A DNA stretch of 64,000 nt from Fibrobacter sp. (GTDB taxonomy: Bacteria > Fibrobacterota > Fibrobacteria > Fibrobacterales > Fibrobacteraceae), in contig NZ_JAFWOM010000148.1 in the NCBI RefSeq assembly GCF_017545445.1, positions 17,582 to 81,581 of the forward strand, given 5' to 3'. How positions within the stretch are numbered: the stretch's first letter is position 1; every line of letters begins with the position of its first letter. This document shows positions 17,732 to 27,900 of the stretch, piece by piece. Position numbers and translations under genes: made by a program. The notes below the pieces were generated by a model. That model saw only the letters and a list, made by a program, of their open reading frames with translations, was not told where the DNA came from and did not search any database.

Positions 17732-18439
17732 ATGAATTTGTTCAATCGTTACTTTTTGCCTTTTTTGATGACCGCGATGTTTTTCGGTCTATTCCTTGTC
17801 GGTTGCCTTGACGCACCGGACTATCCAGAGACGTTTACGCCTGTTGATTCTATCCGTATTTTAGTGAAACAAAAAGGGGATTCCTTCTCGACGCAGCTCA
17901 AGGTTCATCCTTCCGATTCGGCAACTGTCACAGCAAAAGTCATTCCCGAAAAATACCAAAACGATTTGACTTTCGAGTGGTTTTATACTAGCGAAAAAAA
18001 AGACAGTTTGCTTGGGCGCAACTCAGAATACTCTTTTTACGCAGCGAAATCCGAAGCAGTAATTCCAAACAAACTCATAACATCCGACAAAGAAGGAAAC
18101 AAGGACACACTGGGATTCAATGTTATCATCAACTCGCCGCCAGTACTTTCTGACTCCACGATACCCGCCAATGGTGACACGCTTTACGGTTCACAAAATT
18201 CCGCATTTTTGTTTGCATGGTACAGTATCGACATGGACATGCTTAACAACGATACTTTGTTTCACATTCTAGAAATTGACGATCGTCAATTCGATGTCGG
18301 GACTCTTTTGCAAGTGAAGCAATCCGGCTTGAAAGCGGGAAAACATAAATTCCGCATTATCGTGCAAGACCTCTACGGAGACACGGATACGCTTGACTAC
18401 AGAAATTTTTACGTGATTGACACTTTGGAGGCAAAATGA
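17732..18439 (+). CDS. Ig/FN3-like lipoprotein, envelope operon gene 1
   Basis: Not a named family that I recognise. The 235-residue product has a lipoprotein signal with L-V-G-C (Cys25), so it is predicted to be anchored in a membrane and face the periplasm or cell surface. The body has two beta-rich segments: an early one with 'DSATVTAKVIPEKYQNDLTFEWFY' and a later FN3-like one with 'PPVLSDSTIPANGDTL ... FAWYSIDMD ... HKFRIIVQDLYGDTDTLDY'. The next two genes encode longer proteins with the same pattern. It overlaps the next gene by ATGA. Confidence 0.65.
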   Translation: MNLFNRYFLPFLMTAMFFGLFLVGCLDAPDYPETFTPVDSIRILVKQKGDSFSTQLKVHPSDSATVTAKVIPEKYQNDLTFEWFYTSEKKDSLLGRNSEYSFYAAKSEAVIPNKLITSDKEGNKDTLGFNVIINSPPVLSDSTIPANGDTLYGSQNSAFLFAWYSIDMDMLNNDTLFHILEIDDRQFDVGTLLQVKQSGLKAGKHKFRIIVQDLYGDTDTLDYRNFYVIDTLEAK

Positions 18440-20019
18440 AGTACGTTCAAACATTTTGCATTGTTGTCGCCGCATGGATTTTTCAATCATGCTTTAATTC
18501 CAATGACCATATTTTTGACGAAGATGATTCCATTGAAATAAGTGTTGACGCAAGCCTTTCGCACACCATGTACACGCTTACGCCTAGCATAAAAGCGGAT
18601 ACATTCAATATTCATGACACTATCTATTTTATAGCATCGATTACCCCCAATAAAAATTTTCGTGTACAAGATTACCATTGGCTCATGGATGGAGAATTTT
18701 GTTCTTCGGAATACAATTTTAAAAAGCAAATCACAGAACCAGGCTATCATAAATTCAAGTTTGTTTTAAAAGACAACTTTGGCGATATGCACTATGACTC
18801 GTTAGACGTATGGATAGCAGATAATCCTATTCTAAACGATAGTGCATTCATCCCAGCCCAAGGGACACAGGCCATTGATCCTTACGAAACAATTTACTTC
18901 ACATGGAGTGCTAAGACCGAAGGGATTCGACTCGCCCATCATTTTCATTTCACGTTGAGCGAAGACGATTTCGCCTATTCAGGATTTCACTCAGAATCAA
19001 AATTCACTCCCATTGATACAATTCTAAACGAGCCACACTTTGAATATCATAATGAACTAAATCCGTTAAAAAAATACAACTGGACCGTTCAAGCATTCAA
19101 TGAATACAACTTGGCATCTGTAGAAAAAATTGAAAGCTTCTTTTACACCAAGGGATTAACAGGAGAAGGTTCTCTACAAGCAACCATCAACACAAACCTA
19201 CAATTCTCCATACCTATACAGCTATCGCTTCAAAAGAAGAACAGCGCAAGCAACATTTTCAAATATGATATATCACTTTCGCCATCTAAAAACAAAATAT
19301 CGCTCGGAGCAATATCAGCGGGTGCATACGAGCTAACAATTCAGTCTAATTATCCAGACTTTGAAACCATAAAAAAAGATGTCAACATTCGCGACGGATT
19401 CGTTACAGTCCTAGACAACATCAAATTAATTGATTCTATTCCTCCCTCCATAATATCCGTTTCAAATCTCGATACTCTTGATTTCTCAGATACATTAAAA
19501 TTTATCATAAAAGATGGAAGCGGAGAAATCAACACAAAGAATACAATGGTTCATCTAGAATCCGACCTAATCACAAACCTATTCTACAAAGACAGCATTT
19601 TAAACGTAATTCTCAAAGATACGGACAAGAGCTGGACATACCGTATTCTGACCATTTCAGCGATCGACGGAAGCAACAACACTACCAAAAAATCGTTCTA
19701 TATTCAACCTTCTCCGCTCTGGTTTGCAACAAACAGTGATACGACCATTACAAGTGACGAAAAAATTCTTTTGTTCATCAAAGACTTCAACCCATTCGAG
19801 TTTAGCGTAGAAACATTACAATTTTACAATGTCACCAAAAACGAAAGCATCATCTCTGTTTCAAATATTGAAAAGGCGTCATTTTCCGCAGAACTTGAAG
19901 CAAGTCTATTCGACAAAGAACAAACTATAGAATCTATAATCATTTATACAAACGGAATGAAGCAAAGCAAGAGATGGAAACTTTTCGTCAAGGAATCTAA
20001 AACGAAGGAGGAAGATTAA
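18436..20019 (+). CDS. Multi-domain Ig/FN3-like lipoprotein, envelope operon gene 2
   Basis: A 527-residue predicted lipoprotein: hydrophobic leader then Q-S-C (Cys19), a slightly non-canonical lipobox. Repeated beta domains follow: PKD/Ig-like 'DYHWLMDGEFCSSEYNF ... FKFVLKDNFGDMHYDSLDVWI', FN3-like 'PAQGTQAIDPYETIYFTWSA', a carboxypeptidase-regulatory-like stretch ('AGAYELTIQSNYPDFETIKKDVNIRDG'), and Ig-like 'PPSIISVSNLDTLDFSDTLKFIIKDGSGEI'. Strong GGAGG precedes the start, and the stop overlaps the next ATG. The role is presumably structural or in binding at the envelope; no enzyme motif is visible. Confidence 0.65.
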   Translation: MKYVQTFCIVVAAWIFQSCFNSNDHIFDEDDSIEISVDASLSHTMYTLTPSIKADTFNIHDTIYFIASITPNKNFRVQDYHWLMDGEFCSSEYNFKKQITEPGYHKFKFVLKDNFGDMHYDSLDVWIADNPILNDSAFIPAQGTQAIDPYETIYFTWSAKTEGIRLAHHFHFTLSEDDFAYSGFHSESKFTPIDTILNEPHFEYHNELNPLKKYNWTVQAFNEYNLASVEKIESFFYTKGLTGEGSLQATINTNLQFSIPIQLSLQKKNSASNIFKYDISLSPSKNKISLGAISAGAYELTIQSNYPDFETIKKDVNIRDGFVTVLDNIKLIDSIPPSIISVSNLDTLDFSDTLKFIIKDGSGEINTKNTMVHLESDLITNLFYKDSILNVILKDTDKSWTYRILTISAIDGSNNTTKKSFYIQPSPLWFATNSDTTITSDEKILLFIKDFNPFEFSVETLQFYNVTKNESIISVSNIEKASFSAELEASLFDKEQTIESIIIYTNGMKQSKRWKLFVKESKTKEED

Positions 20020-21404
20020 TGAGATTTCAATTTTATTCTCTTTCGGTATTTTTTTCGATAGTTATCTTTTTGCTGATGATTTCATGTTCAGATGCCGAAA
20101 TACATTCTTCTGATACACCGGAATTATCACAGTCCATTTTCATTGTTCCAGAGAACTACTTCGGAGAACCATACAATCAATATTCATCCTCCGAAAACTT
20201 CTACGTTGATCTTAACGAGAAAATCAGGGTCTGCGGAATTTACGCCATTGACAATAAGTATATCCCTACAGATCAGTCAGCTTCATTCTACAATTCTAAC
20301 AAATGGCATCTCGACAATGAAGAAATCAACACGAACTCGTTTTACTACACATTTAGCAAACCGGGAATCCATAAAATTTCACTTGAAACCATAGGCATTC
20401 TTGAAGACACGTTGGTTTCCCACGCAAATGTTTATGTCAACACGCCTGTCACCGTTGCACTCCAGTCGCCAGCAAACCACTACAATCAAGTTAATGGAGA
20501 AAACGCGGCTGGGCTTGAACTTTCATGGAAAGTTTTTGGAATCGACCCTTGGGAATCTTCTGTTTGCATCGTTTACGCCAGTTATTACAAAGAAACCATT
20601 TGGGAACGAGCCTTAGGCGAAACGGATTGTTCCGAAAGCGTCGAACTAATAGGAAGGCTCAATTTGGACATAGACGAAAATGGAAAAGAAGTCAACCATA
20701 CTACTGACAATTCGACAATTTATTGGGGAGTTCGGGCCATCACGAAAAACGAACGGGGCAATATTGAACAGAATTTCAGCGATGTTTTCAGTTTTTCTAC
20801 AATACTGGAAAATAACGATAAAGCCATTATCGAAGTTCCTGTCGCTTGCATGCACAGCCAATATCCCGAAAAATCGCAATTGAAAGGTGCATTCATTTCA
20901 AGCACCGGTGACACACTCGCCAAATTTTCAAAAATTAACGCAAATTCAGTCATTCGGAAAACATTACCTCCGCAATCTAACGTTAAAATCGTTGTCTGCG
21001 ACAGCGTTCTTACAGAATATGGCTGTAATTCCATGACCATAAATTTGCCATCAAGTACCAAAACAACAACGGACACGCTATTCCTGCAAGATAAAATCAA
21101 GCCCAACATGGTTCCCTCAGCAACAGAACTTCCGACATCTTCTCTAATAAATTTTTTCATTCTCGACAACGGCTCCGGTGTCAACGCATCAAAAATTACA
21201 GCCATCATGAATGACGATACACTTACAACCTACTTTGACGAATACACTTTATCCATACCCAATACATGCAAAAAAGAATGCAATCTTTCAATCTACGCCG
21301 AAGACTACGCAAAGAACAAGGCTCCCGAAGTCTATTGGAAAATCAAGGTCAACAAAACCATAACGACAATTGATGGACCTTATGCAAAAACGGAGGATAA
21401 ATGA
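20019..21404 (+). CDS. Ig/FN3-like lipoprotein, envelope operon gene 3
   Basis: The 461-residue product has a leader ending M-I-S-C (Cys24), then the same domain order as gene 2 in shorter form: 'WHLDNEEINTNSFYYTFSKPGIHKISLE', 'GLELSWKVFGIDPWESSVCIVY', a stretch resembling 'STGDTLAKFSKINANSVIRK', and 'FFILDNGSGVNASKITAIMNDDTLTTYF' matching the 'KFIIKDGSGEI' part of gene 2. It appears to be a paralogue within the operon. Translation is coupled on both sides (TAATG upstream, ATGA downstream). Confidence 0.65.
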   Translation: MRFQFYSLSVFFSIVIFLLMISCSDAEIHSSDTPELSQSIFIVPENYFGEPYNQYSSSENFYVDLNEKIRVCGIYAIDNKYIPTDQSASFYNSNKWHLDNEEINTNSFYYTFSKPGIHKISLETIGILEDTLVSHANVYVNTPVTVALQSPANHYNQVNGENAAGLELSWKVFGIDPWESSVCIVYASYYKETIWERALGETDCSESVELIGRLNLDIDENGKEVNHTTDNSTIYWGVRAITKNERGNIEQNFSDVFSFSTILENNDKAIIEVPVACMHSQYPEKSQLKGAFISSTGDTLAKFSKINANSVIRKTLPPQSNVKIVVCDSVLTEYGCNSMTINLPSSTKTTTDTLFLQDKIKPNMVPSATELPTSSLINFFILDNGSGVNASKITAIMNDDTLTTYFDEYTLSIPNTCKKECNLSIYAEDYAKNKAPEVYWKIKVNKTITTIDGPYAKTEDK

Positions 21405-22051
21405 TGTATTTCAAAAAAGCCTCCTTTGTAATTGTATTTATATTAATGGCAATCTATGGAAACTTGTTTGCACAACAGCAAGCCCAGCCAAAGACGCGCT
21501 ACCTGCACATTTCGACAAACCCTTCTACCGTTGACCTCTATACCGACGCCCAACTTGTCGATTTTGCAAACCAGCCCAATTACACGTCGCCAGCGTTCAT
21601 TCCCGTTCCCGACGGAAAAGACAACATCACCATTTCTTTTTTCCATACGGATTACGCCGATACGACCATCAATATAAAGTTATCCTCTAACGATACCTCT
21701 TACATTATAGTCGCACTCCGCCAAACTTATGACGAAGAAATTCTACTTTCGCAACAAGAAACGCTTAAGCATCGAAGCAGGCGCAATCTAGGGCGCCATC
21801 TCCAATGGTTTTCAATTCTCCCTTTTAGCATCGGCAGTATTTCAACAATCGTCACGCTGTACAATATCAGTAAGGCAAACGATCACAAAAAAGCTATGGA
21901 AAACACGCGTTTCAAAAATGAAAATTACGACTCGCACATGCGAGAATTTGAGGACCACAGAAACAGTGCTAGAACAGGGAAAACAGTTTCCAAGATTTTT
22001 TTCGGAACAGGTTTATTGCTCCTTTCCGCAGGGTTTATTCTTTCATTCTAG
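21401..22051 (+). CDS. PEGA-type protein with paired C-terminal membrane helices, envelope operon gene 4
   Basis: The 216-residue product has a signal peptide (to 'LFAQQ'), then a PEGA-like beta domain ('LHISTNPSTVDLYTDAQLVDFAN', 'FIPVPDGKDNITISFFHTDYADTTINI'). The last 80 residues hold a helix 'WFSILPFSIGSISTIVTLY', a charged segment of ~45 residues and a terminal helix 'IFFGTGLLLLSAGFILSF'. The same helix-hydrophilic-helix tail ends the next gene. GGAGG lies four bases before ATG 21401 and seven before ATG 21404; either may be used. Confidence 0.65.
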   Translation: MMYFKKASFVIVFILMAIYGNLFAQQQAQPKTRYLHISTNPSTVDLYTDAQLVDFANQPNYTSPAFIPVPDGKDNITISFFHTDYADTTINIKLSSNDTSYIIVALRQTYDEEILLSQQETLKHRSRRNLGRHLQWFSILPFSIGSISTIVTLYNISKANDHKKAMENTRFKNENYDSHMREFEDHRNSARTGKTVSKIFFGTGLLLLSAGFILSF

Positions 22052-22058
22052 GTAGAAT

Positions 22059-23801
22059 ATGAAAAAGATTTTCTTACTCATCACAATCGCTTTAGCCGCC
22101 GCCTTCGCCGAGCCCGAAGGAAAATACGTCGATGTGGAACTCTTGTCGGGAACGCATCAGCGTGCTAAATTTTTAGGCATCGAAAACGATACCGTAAGTC
22201 TTGGCGGGTACATTCAAAACAAGTTCACTGTCGTTAAAATTGCAAAGAAGCAATTCAAAAAAATTGTAGATGAACAAGGAAACGACTTGCTGAACAAAGC
22301 AGACGATTCCAAGCCGGCTACAAAAACAGAAAACAAGGTCGAGCCAGAACAAGCAAAACCTGTAGCCACACAGACAGAAGCGGCCCCCGTAGAAAGAAAA
22401 AATGCAGAACAAGCGAAAAATGCCGCCGATTCTTCAAAAGCGGAAACATCAAGGAATGAAGCGAAGAATAATGATGCAAAAAAAGCTGAAACAGCAAAAA
22501 TAGAATCGAAAAAAACAGAACCATCGAAAGAAAAAGCAGAACCAAAGGATTCCACAATAAGCAAGCAAGCATCAAACGAATCTCCTGAAGTTAAAGAAGC
22601 TAAAGCAAAGCCGATCATTAAAACAGCACTCGTCGCTTACAATGGTGACAATGTTGAAAAATCCTTTGCAGACCAGTTCACCGCACTTACGGCACGCCTT
22701 TTATACGAATCTGGAGAAAAGCCGCAAATCATCCGTAAAACGGACATCAACAACTGCAATGACAATGTTTGCGTTCAAAGCGAACTTGCATCAATGGGCT
22801 TCAACTCCATCTATTTCGGTGAAATCACGCCAGTCATCAGAACCGATAGCCTCCGCTTAAACCTGACGCACGTTCTTTACGAGGATTCTCTCCCGACATT
22901 GCACCGCGCCACGCTGACTATTTCTGAAAGTTCCGCTCTCAGCGAAGCCATCACGAACAACAAATTAAAAAATCAGCTTCTGGATGCCCAAGGCAAAAAG
23001 ATTGTCAAGACGAAAAAAGACAGAAGCTACATTCACGTCGAAACGGATCCTGACGGTGCAACAATTTCACGAGCAGACAAAGATGCCATCTGCAAGTCAC
23101 CCTGCACATTCGTCACTACCGACACATCGAAATTCACGCTTTACGCTTACTGGAACGTCGATAGGCACCTTTGGGGCACAAGCACAAGCATCCATCCTCT
23201 CCCGGGCGACACCACCCATGTTTCGCTCAAACTCAAACGCGTTTCTCCCGAAATTCGCATTCAGACATTCCCCGAAGGAGCCAACATCTATAAGGCTGGC
23301 TCCCCCATCACCAAGCGATCCAAGGTCATCGCACAAACGCCCGAAAAAATTCCCGCCTACGAAATGGGCACGGACAGCATCATCATTCGCAAAGCCGGTT
23401 ACCGCGACACGCTCATAAGTTTCTTCGTCGCCCCCGTTCCGCAAATCGACTTGAGCATCGACCTGCAAAAGCTCACGGATTTCGACGAAATCGAAAAGCA
23501 GAACAAGTGGATTCGCGACAAGAAAATGCAGACTATCGGCGAAGCGTTCATCGGCGGAGCCGCAGGAACAGCGCTCATCGGAGCCTTGTTCATGTACCTC
23601 GCCCATCTGGATTACAACGATGCCGACGAAATCAAGAAAGAACTCAAGATTCCGGGATCTGTCAAAGGTGAAAATTACAGGAACAAAGTTTCAAAGAACC
23701 ATAAGCTTGTAAACCAAGGCGACAACAAGGCCATCGCTGGAGGCATCTTGCTAGGAACTGCAGCCGCCCTTCTCGGCGTCGGCATCTACTTTGTATTCTA
23801 A
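22059..23801 (+). CDS. PEGA-domain envelope protein with Lys/Ala-rich linker, envelope operon gene 5
   Basis: A 580-residue exported protein with a signal peptide (MKKIFLLITIALAAAFA). Order: a small beta domain ('YVDVELLSGTHQRAKFLGIENDTVSLGG'), a Lys/Ala/Glu-rich linker (~residues 85-190), a domain recalling CsgG/TolB-like sensors ('FADQFTALTARLLYESG', 'DNVCVQSELASMGFNSIYFGEI'), two PEGA-like repeats ('SYIHVETDPDGATISRADKDA', 'EIRIQTFPEGANIYKAGSPI'), and a two-helix C-terminus ('AFIGGAAGTALIGALFMYLAHL', 'AIAGGILLGTAAALLGVGIYFVF'). The shared tail with gene 4 suggests these two form a membrane partner pair for the upstream lipoproteins. A strong terminator follows. Confidence 0.65.
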   Translation: MKKIFLLITIALAAAFAEPEGKYVDVELLSGTHQRAKFLGIENDTVSLGGYIQNKFTVVKIAKKQFKKIVDEQGNDLLNKADDSKPATKTENKVEPEQAKPVATQTEAAPVERKNAEQAKNAADSSKAETSRNEAKNNDAKKAETAKIESKKTEPSKEKAEPKDSTISKQASNESPEVKEAKAKPIIKTALVAYNGDNVEKSFADQFTALTARLLYESGEKPQIIRKTDINNCNDNVCVQSELASMGFNSIYFGEITPVIRTDSLRLNLTHVLYEDSLPTLHRATLTISESSALSEAITNNKLKNQLLDAQGKKIVKTKKDRSYIHVETDPDGATISRADKDAICKSPCTFVTTDTSKFTLYAYWNVDRHLWGTSTSIHPLPGDTTHVSLKLKRVSPEIRIQTFPEGANIYKAGSPITKRSKVIAQTPEKIPAYEMGTDSIIIRKAGYRDTLISFFVAPVPQIDLSIDLQKLTDFDEIEKQNKWIRDKKMQTIGEAFIGGAAGTALIGALFMYLAHLDYNDADEIKKELKIPGSVKGENYRNKVSKNHKLVNQGDNKAIAGGILLGTAAALLGVGIYFVF

Positions 23802-23827
23802 CATTCTCAGCAAAACAAGTTTTTGTC

Positions 23828-23858
23828 ACCTCGGCCATTGCGCCGAGGTCTGTTTTTT
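23828..23858 (+). terminator. Rho-independent terminator of the envelope operon
   Basis: A perfect 8-bp stem, ACCTCGGC with GCCGAGGT, has a 6-nt loop and is followed by CTG and six T. It lies 26 bases after the last gene of the operon. Confidence 0.9.
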
Positions 23859-23892
23859 ATGAGATCTTCTGGCGACACGCCAAATATTTTTC

Positions 23893-23905
23893 TAAATTGC
23901 GTCCA
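23893..23905 (+). promoter_or_regulatory. -10-like box placed for leaderless dedA-family mRNA
   Basis: TAAATT (23893-23898) is followed by seven bases (GCGTCCA) and the ATG at 23906. No Shine-Dalgarno site and no good -35 are seen. Confidence 0.4.
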
Positions 23906-24658
23906 ATGAAAAATTCAGTTCTCAAAACAACAGTTACTTTAGCTCTTCTCCTTACCGCTTTTACATTTGCCGCAGATTCGCTCTCTGTCGATGCCGCCAA
24001 CGCAGCAGGCGCTGTCGCCGACACCACGAAATCGACAGGCATTTACAACCGCATTATTGACTGGTACAATGACAACCTGAATTACGGCACAATCACGCTC
24101 TTGATGGCGATTGAAAGTTCATTCATCCCGTTCCCGTCAGAACTTGTCGTGCCGCCCGCCGCTTATAAAGCACTCCAGCCGGGTTCTGGCCTCAACATCG
24201 CGCTCATCGTATTCTTCGCAACCGTAGGCGCACTCATCGGCGCCTACGTCAACTACTTCCTCGCCAAGATTCTCGGTCGCCCGATCATCTACAAATTCGC
24301 AGACAGCCGCCTCGGACACTTTTTGCTGCTCGATGTCCAGAAAGTCGAAAAAGCCGAAAACTACTTCCGCGAACACGGCGCCATTTCAACATTCGTCGGT
24401 CGCCTCATCACGGTCATCCGCCAGCTGATTTCAATTCCGGCAGGCCTTGCAAAAATGAAGCTAGCTCCGTTCACGCTTTACACGTTCCTCGGTGCTGCCA
24501 TTTGGAACTGCGTCCTCGCACTGCTCGGTTATTTTGCGCACGGTCAAAAGGACATCATCGAAAAGTACAATTCTGAACTCGCCATTGCGTTGCTTGGCTT
24601 TGGTGTACTCTTCATCGGTTACATGGTGTGGAACGCCGTGAAGCCGAAGAAAAAGTAG
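23906..24658 (+). CDS. DedA-family membrane protein with N-terminal signal-like extension
   Basis: The 250-residue product has the DedA (SNARE-associated/VTT) core: 'AIESSFIPFPSELVVPPAAY', 'ATVGALIGAYVNYFLAKILGRP', and the basic motif region 'FVGRLITVIRQLISIPAGLAKM'. Members act in the inner membrane; many are thought to be lipid scramblases or transporters. Unusually, a cleavable-looking signal segment and ~20 polar residues (to about 'ADTTKSTG') precede the core. ATG 23906 is preferred over TTG 23897 because of the -10-like box. Single gene, followed by repeat DNA. Confidence 0.88.
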   Translation: MKNSVLKTTVTLALLLTAFTFAADSLSVDAANAAGAVADTTKSTGIYNRIIDWYNDNLNYGTITLLMAIESSFIPFPSELVVPPAAYKALQPGSGLNIALIVFFATVGALIGAYVNYFLAKILGRPIIYKFADSRLGHFLLLDVQKVEKAENYFREHGAISTFVGRLITVIRQLISIPAGLAKMKLAPFTLYTFLGAAIWNCVLALLGYFAHGQKDIIEKYNSELAIALLGFGVLFIGYMVWNAVKPKKK

Positions 24659-24660
24659 CT

Positions 24661-24920
24661 ATGGGCGGGGCTTTACGCCCCTTGGGGTATGGGGTATGGG
24701 CACGGTCGCCTACGGCTCCCTCCGAGGTATGAGCAATTGCCCAAAGCGTAGCGACCTCAAAAGCGTGCAAAACGAGTGTCGCAGAAATATGGTTGACGCT
24801 TCGCGTCCATTTCTTCGGCTCACAAATAGAAAACATAAATGTTTTCTGCTTGCTTCGCCTTGTGAACTATTGCATTTTCTATGACCGAGTGCAGCCGCGG
24901 ACGCCAAAGGCGTCAAAGGC
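24661..24920. repeat. Composite intergenic repeat, copy 1 (downstream of the 1043-residue FISUMP gene)
   Basis: This gene-free interval has two parts. First comes a GGGGTATGGGG/CGGTCGCCTACGGCTCC part (~24685-24730), related to the rsmB insertion. Then 24751-24918 is almost identical to 30407-30573. The second part contains nested inverted repeats: AGAAAACAT and ATGTTTTCT around AA, flanked by TCACAA and TTGTGA, then GACGCC and GGCGTC. It sits 26 bases beyond the stop of the minus-strand FISUMP gene and so may be part of its 3' untranslated region. Short minus-strand open frames here look non-coding. Confidence 0.75.
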
Positions 24921-24944
24921 ACAACGTGCCGACCTCACAGCCTA

Positions 24945-27900
24945 CTAATAATCCTTCACGCAGCGGACTGGAAACACTTGCAACTTCGAAACAGCCACAG
25001 AGATTTGGTAGTCCTCAGTAAAACAAGACTCAAACGCCTTCGTATATCCCTGTTCCTTTGAAGTCCACACATGTTCTACTTCATTATTAGTTACAACACT
25101 CAAAGAATCAATTCCGGTTTCACTATTTCGATAAATTTGCCATGATTGGGATTTTATAAAATGAATACCGACAATATCTTCATCTTCAAATAATTTCGAA
25201 TTATTACGAAAATTTCTCGTAATAGCTTTATCTAATTCACTGACTTCATCTTGATTTGGCAAATGCCATCCATCCATACAAATACCCTGAACCATAGCCT
25301 TATCTTTAAAAAGATCCCCTGCATAAGTTGAATCATATTTCCTATCAAGTCCCATGGCAACAGCCCAAGGATAAAATACAACTTGACCACGATTTACGGA
25401 TTCAACAGGATATTTTTTCCCTATCACAAAAATTTGCTGTCCTTCAGGAACATAGGCTAAAGGTTCAGCCATCCACGTTTTTCCAGCAATAGTAATCGCC
25501 GCATATTCATTGCCATCGCGGCTATCCGTTACATGGAACGTATCTGCAGGCACCCATTTAGAATTACGGCACACACTCCTCGTAAGACCGTTAGTTTCGA
25601 TAGCCCCCTCTTTATCTTTGTTACAGTTCGACATGCGCTCAGACATATATTGTTGTTTCCATTCATATCCAAAAACTGTATGGGTACAAGTAAAATACGT
25701 AGTGTCATTCAATTTCACTTCTTTATCATTTATCGATTCAGTGCAGTGCGAACCCGCTAAGGTGTCAAGTATGCCATATTGAATCCATTCATCAGAAGCA
25801 ACGATATCACAAACAAATCTCTGACCGTAATAGACCGTATCAATGCCATGAGTAGAGCTTTGGCATTTTCCAAAAACATCGTTACGATCACTTTTTGTCG
25901 TAGTGTACTTTGTTATATCCCCATTTTTGCATGTATAAGTGTATCTATTATCGAATATTATATAATTTACCCCTTGCCTGCAAATTTCATAATTGATTTC
26001 TACAGATTCCAGGACTCTTTGTTTCCATGCACCGCTTTCACAAAAACATCCCGTTTTATCCTTTAGCTTGACGTAATTTGAATCCTTAGTGCATTTGCCA
26101 AACTTAGATTCACACTCAGACAATTTCTGTTCGCTCCACGTTCCATTTTTGCAAGTATAGACATACATATTTTCCAAAACTTCATAAGTCGTATCTCTAG
26201 GACAAATGCCAAGTTTATATTCAAGAGCGCTCAATTTACGACTCGACCAGGATCCGTTTCTACATGTGTAAACAAGCGTATCTTCGACTATAAAATACGT
26301 TGTATCCCTAGGACAGATGCCAAATTTGATTTCGTTCTTATCCAACACTCGTTTACTCCAGCTTCCGCTTTGGCAAACATAAGTGATGCTATCGCTTTCA
26401 GAAACATGAAATGCAGTATCTCGACCACATATACCATATTTCAATTCCGTTTCAGATGGAGTCAAAAATTGATATTGCGATTTACTGTTTAACTTGCAAA
26501 TATACTTGTCACCACCAGACTTTCGAGTGTATATCTTGCCATAAACCTTCGGAGTACAATCGATTTCTTTTTCCAATTCCTCAAACGACATATGCGGAAC
26601 CGTTTGCCACTTTTTTAAATACCTGTTACACAAATATTCCAAACTACCGACAAAGCCAACAGAATCCCACAAAGCTGTATCGCATTTATCAAAGTAATCA
26701 AAGTTATCTTTTCGAATCCAACGATTGTCGCTTCCACACAAATAATATTGGTCATGGGTAACCTGTTTTTCATTGTAACGTTCATCTGTACAGAATCCAT
26801 GTTCCTTCGTCACAGCATCATCATCTCGACGATTCCAACGACCATCATACTTCATTGTACAGAAATATTCCATGGTATCAAGGGTAACAATGGAACCATC
26901 ACGGTCTTTATTGCATTTACCGAACACATCAACAGGCCCGGCACTTGTCCAAAGTCCTGTATTTCTACAGACAAACGTATTCATGCTATCAGCTTTCGCA
27001 ATAACACCGAAATGTTCCAAATAGCATTCGCCAAGTACAGAAGCCGGGTACGGCAACTTTGCCCAACCCGTGTCAGTACATGCATAACGGTTGCCGCTGA
27101 GTGTCACGTCCTTATGGCGGTTTTCATCCAAGCAGGGTCTGTTAATGTCAGAAAGGTCTGCGATATGCCACATTCCGTTTTTGCAGGAATACAGCGAATC
27201 GCTTTTGCCTTTGTAAAGGTACTTTTCTCCGTCTTTACATACAGAATAAGTCTTTGCGTACTTCCATTCAGAAGATTGGCATTTGTAAGCGGAATCATTT
27301 TCTATCACATAAACCGTTCGCTGGCTGTAATCGTTATTGCACTTGGGCAAATCCTTCTTTTTTTCGATGATACTCAAATGCTTTATGCAGCGGACGCTAG
27401 TAAATATTTTACTGCTATTCTTGACGACTTTCCAGGTTCCCTTTTTGGGGAGCACGACAATGCTATCATCTTGAGTAAGGTAATAAGATGTATCCTTGAT
27501 GGCAATGCATTCCAAAGGTTTGCCACTCGTTTGATTGCACTTTCCGGCAAATTGCGGTTTGTGATCGACCTTAGATTCCAGCAAGAGTCTCCATTCGCTT
27601 GCTTTGGGCAATTGATAATCTTCCGGGCAAGAAATGTCCTCCCTTTGCTTCGAGAAATAAAGCCTTCCGTAATCGCGACACAAAGAATCGGCGTAATCGT
27701 AGCATGTGCTTATCGGATGATTCGGTTTGTAATCGAGATTTTCGACCATCCATGAGTTAATTCCCGAAACTAAAAGTTCATAACCCCTTTCACTTTGCTT
27801 ATCCTTAATAATATCGTTATCATCATATTCGCTGACATCAATGGTATCCGTATTGCTTACGGGACCATCTTTGATATCAACGTTAGATTCCAAGCTGCTA

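Noticed and set aside
24612..24836. Minus-strand open frame reading 'MFSICEPKKW...AHTSEGAVGDRAHTPYP' in the repeat region, with a relative at 30186-30491
   Set aside because: It overlaps the dedA end, lies wholly in repeat DNA, and the two copies diverge by frame after ~30 residues. It behaves as a translated repeat, not a gene.
24751..24918. Insertion sequence
   Set aside because: The repeated segment has no transposase and no consistent terminal inverted repeats or target duplications that I can see; left as a structured repeat.
26748..27755. 335-codon plus-strand open frame opposite the 1043-residue FISUMP gene
   Set aside because: No recognisable motif and no ribosome-binding site; the opposite strand has conserved Cys modules and FISUMP motifs.
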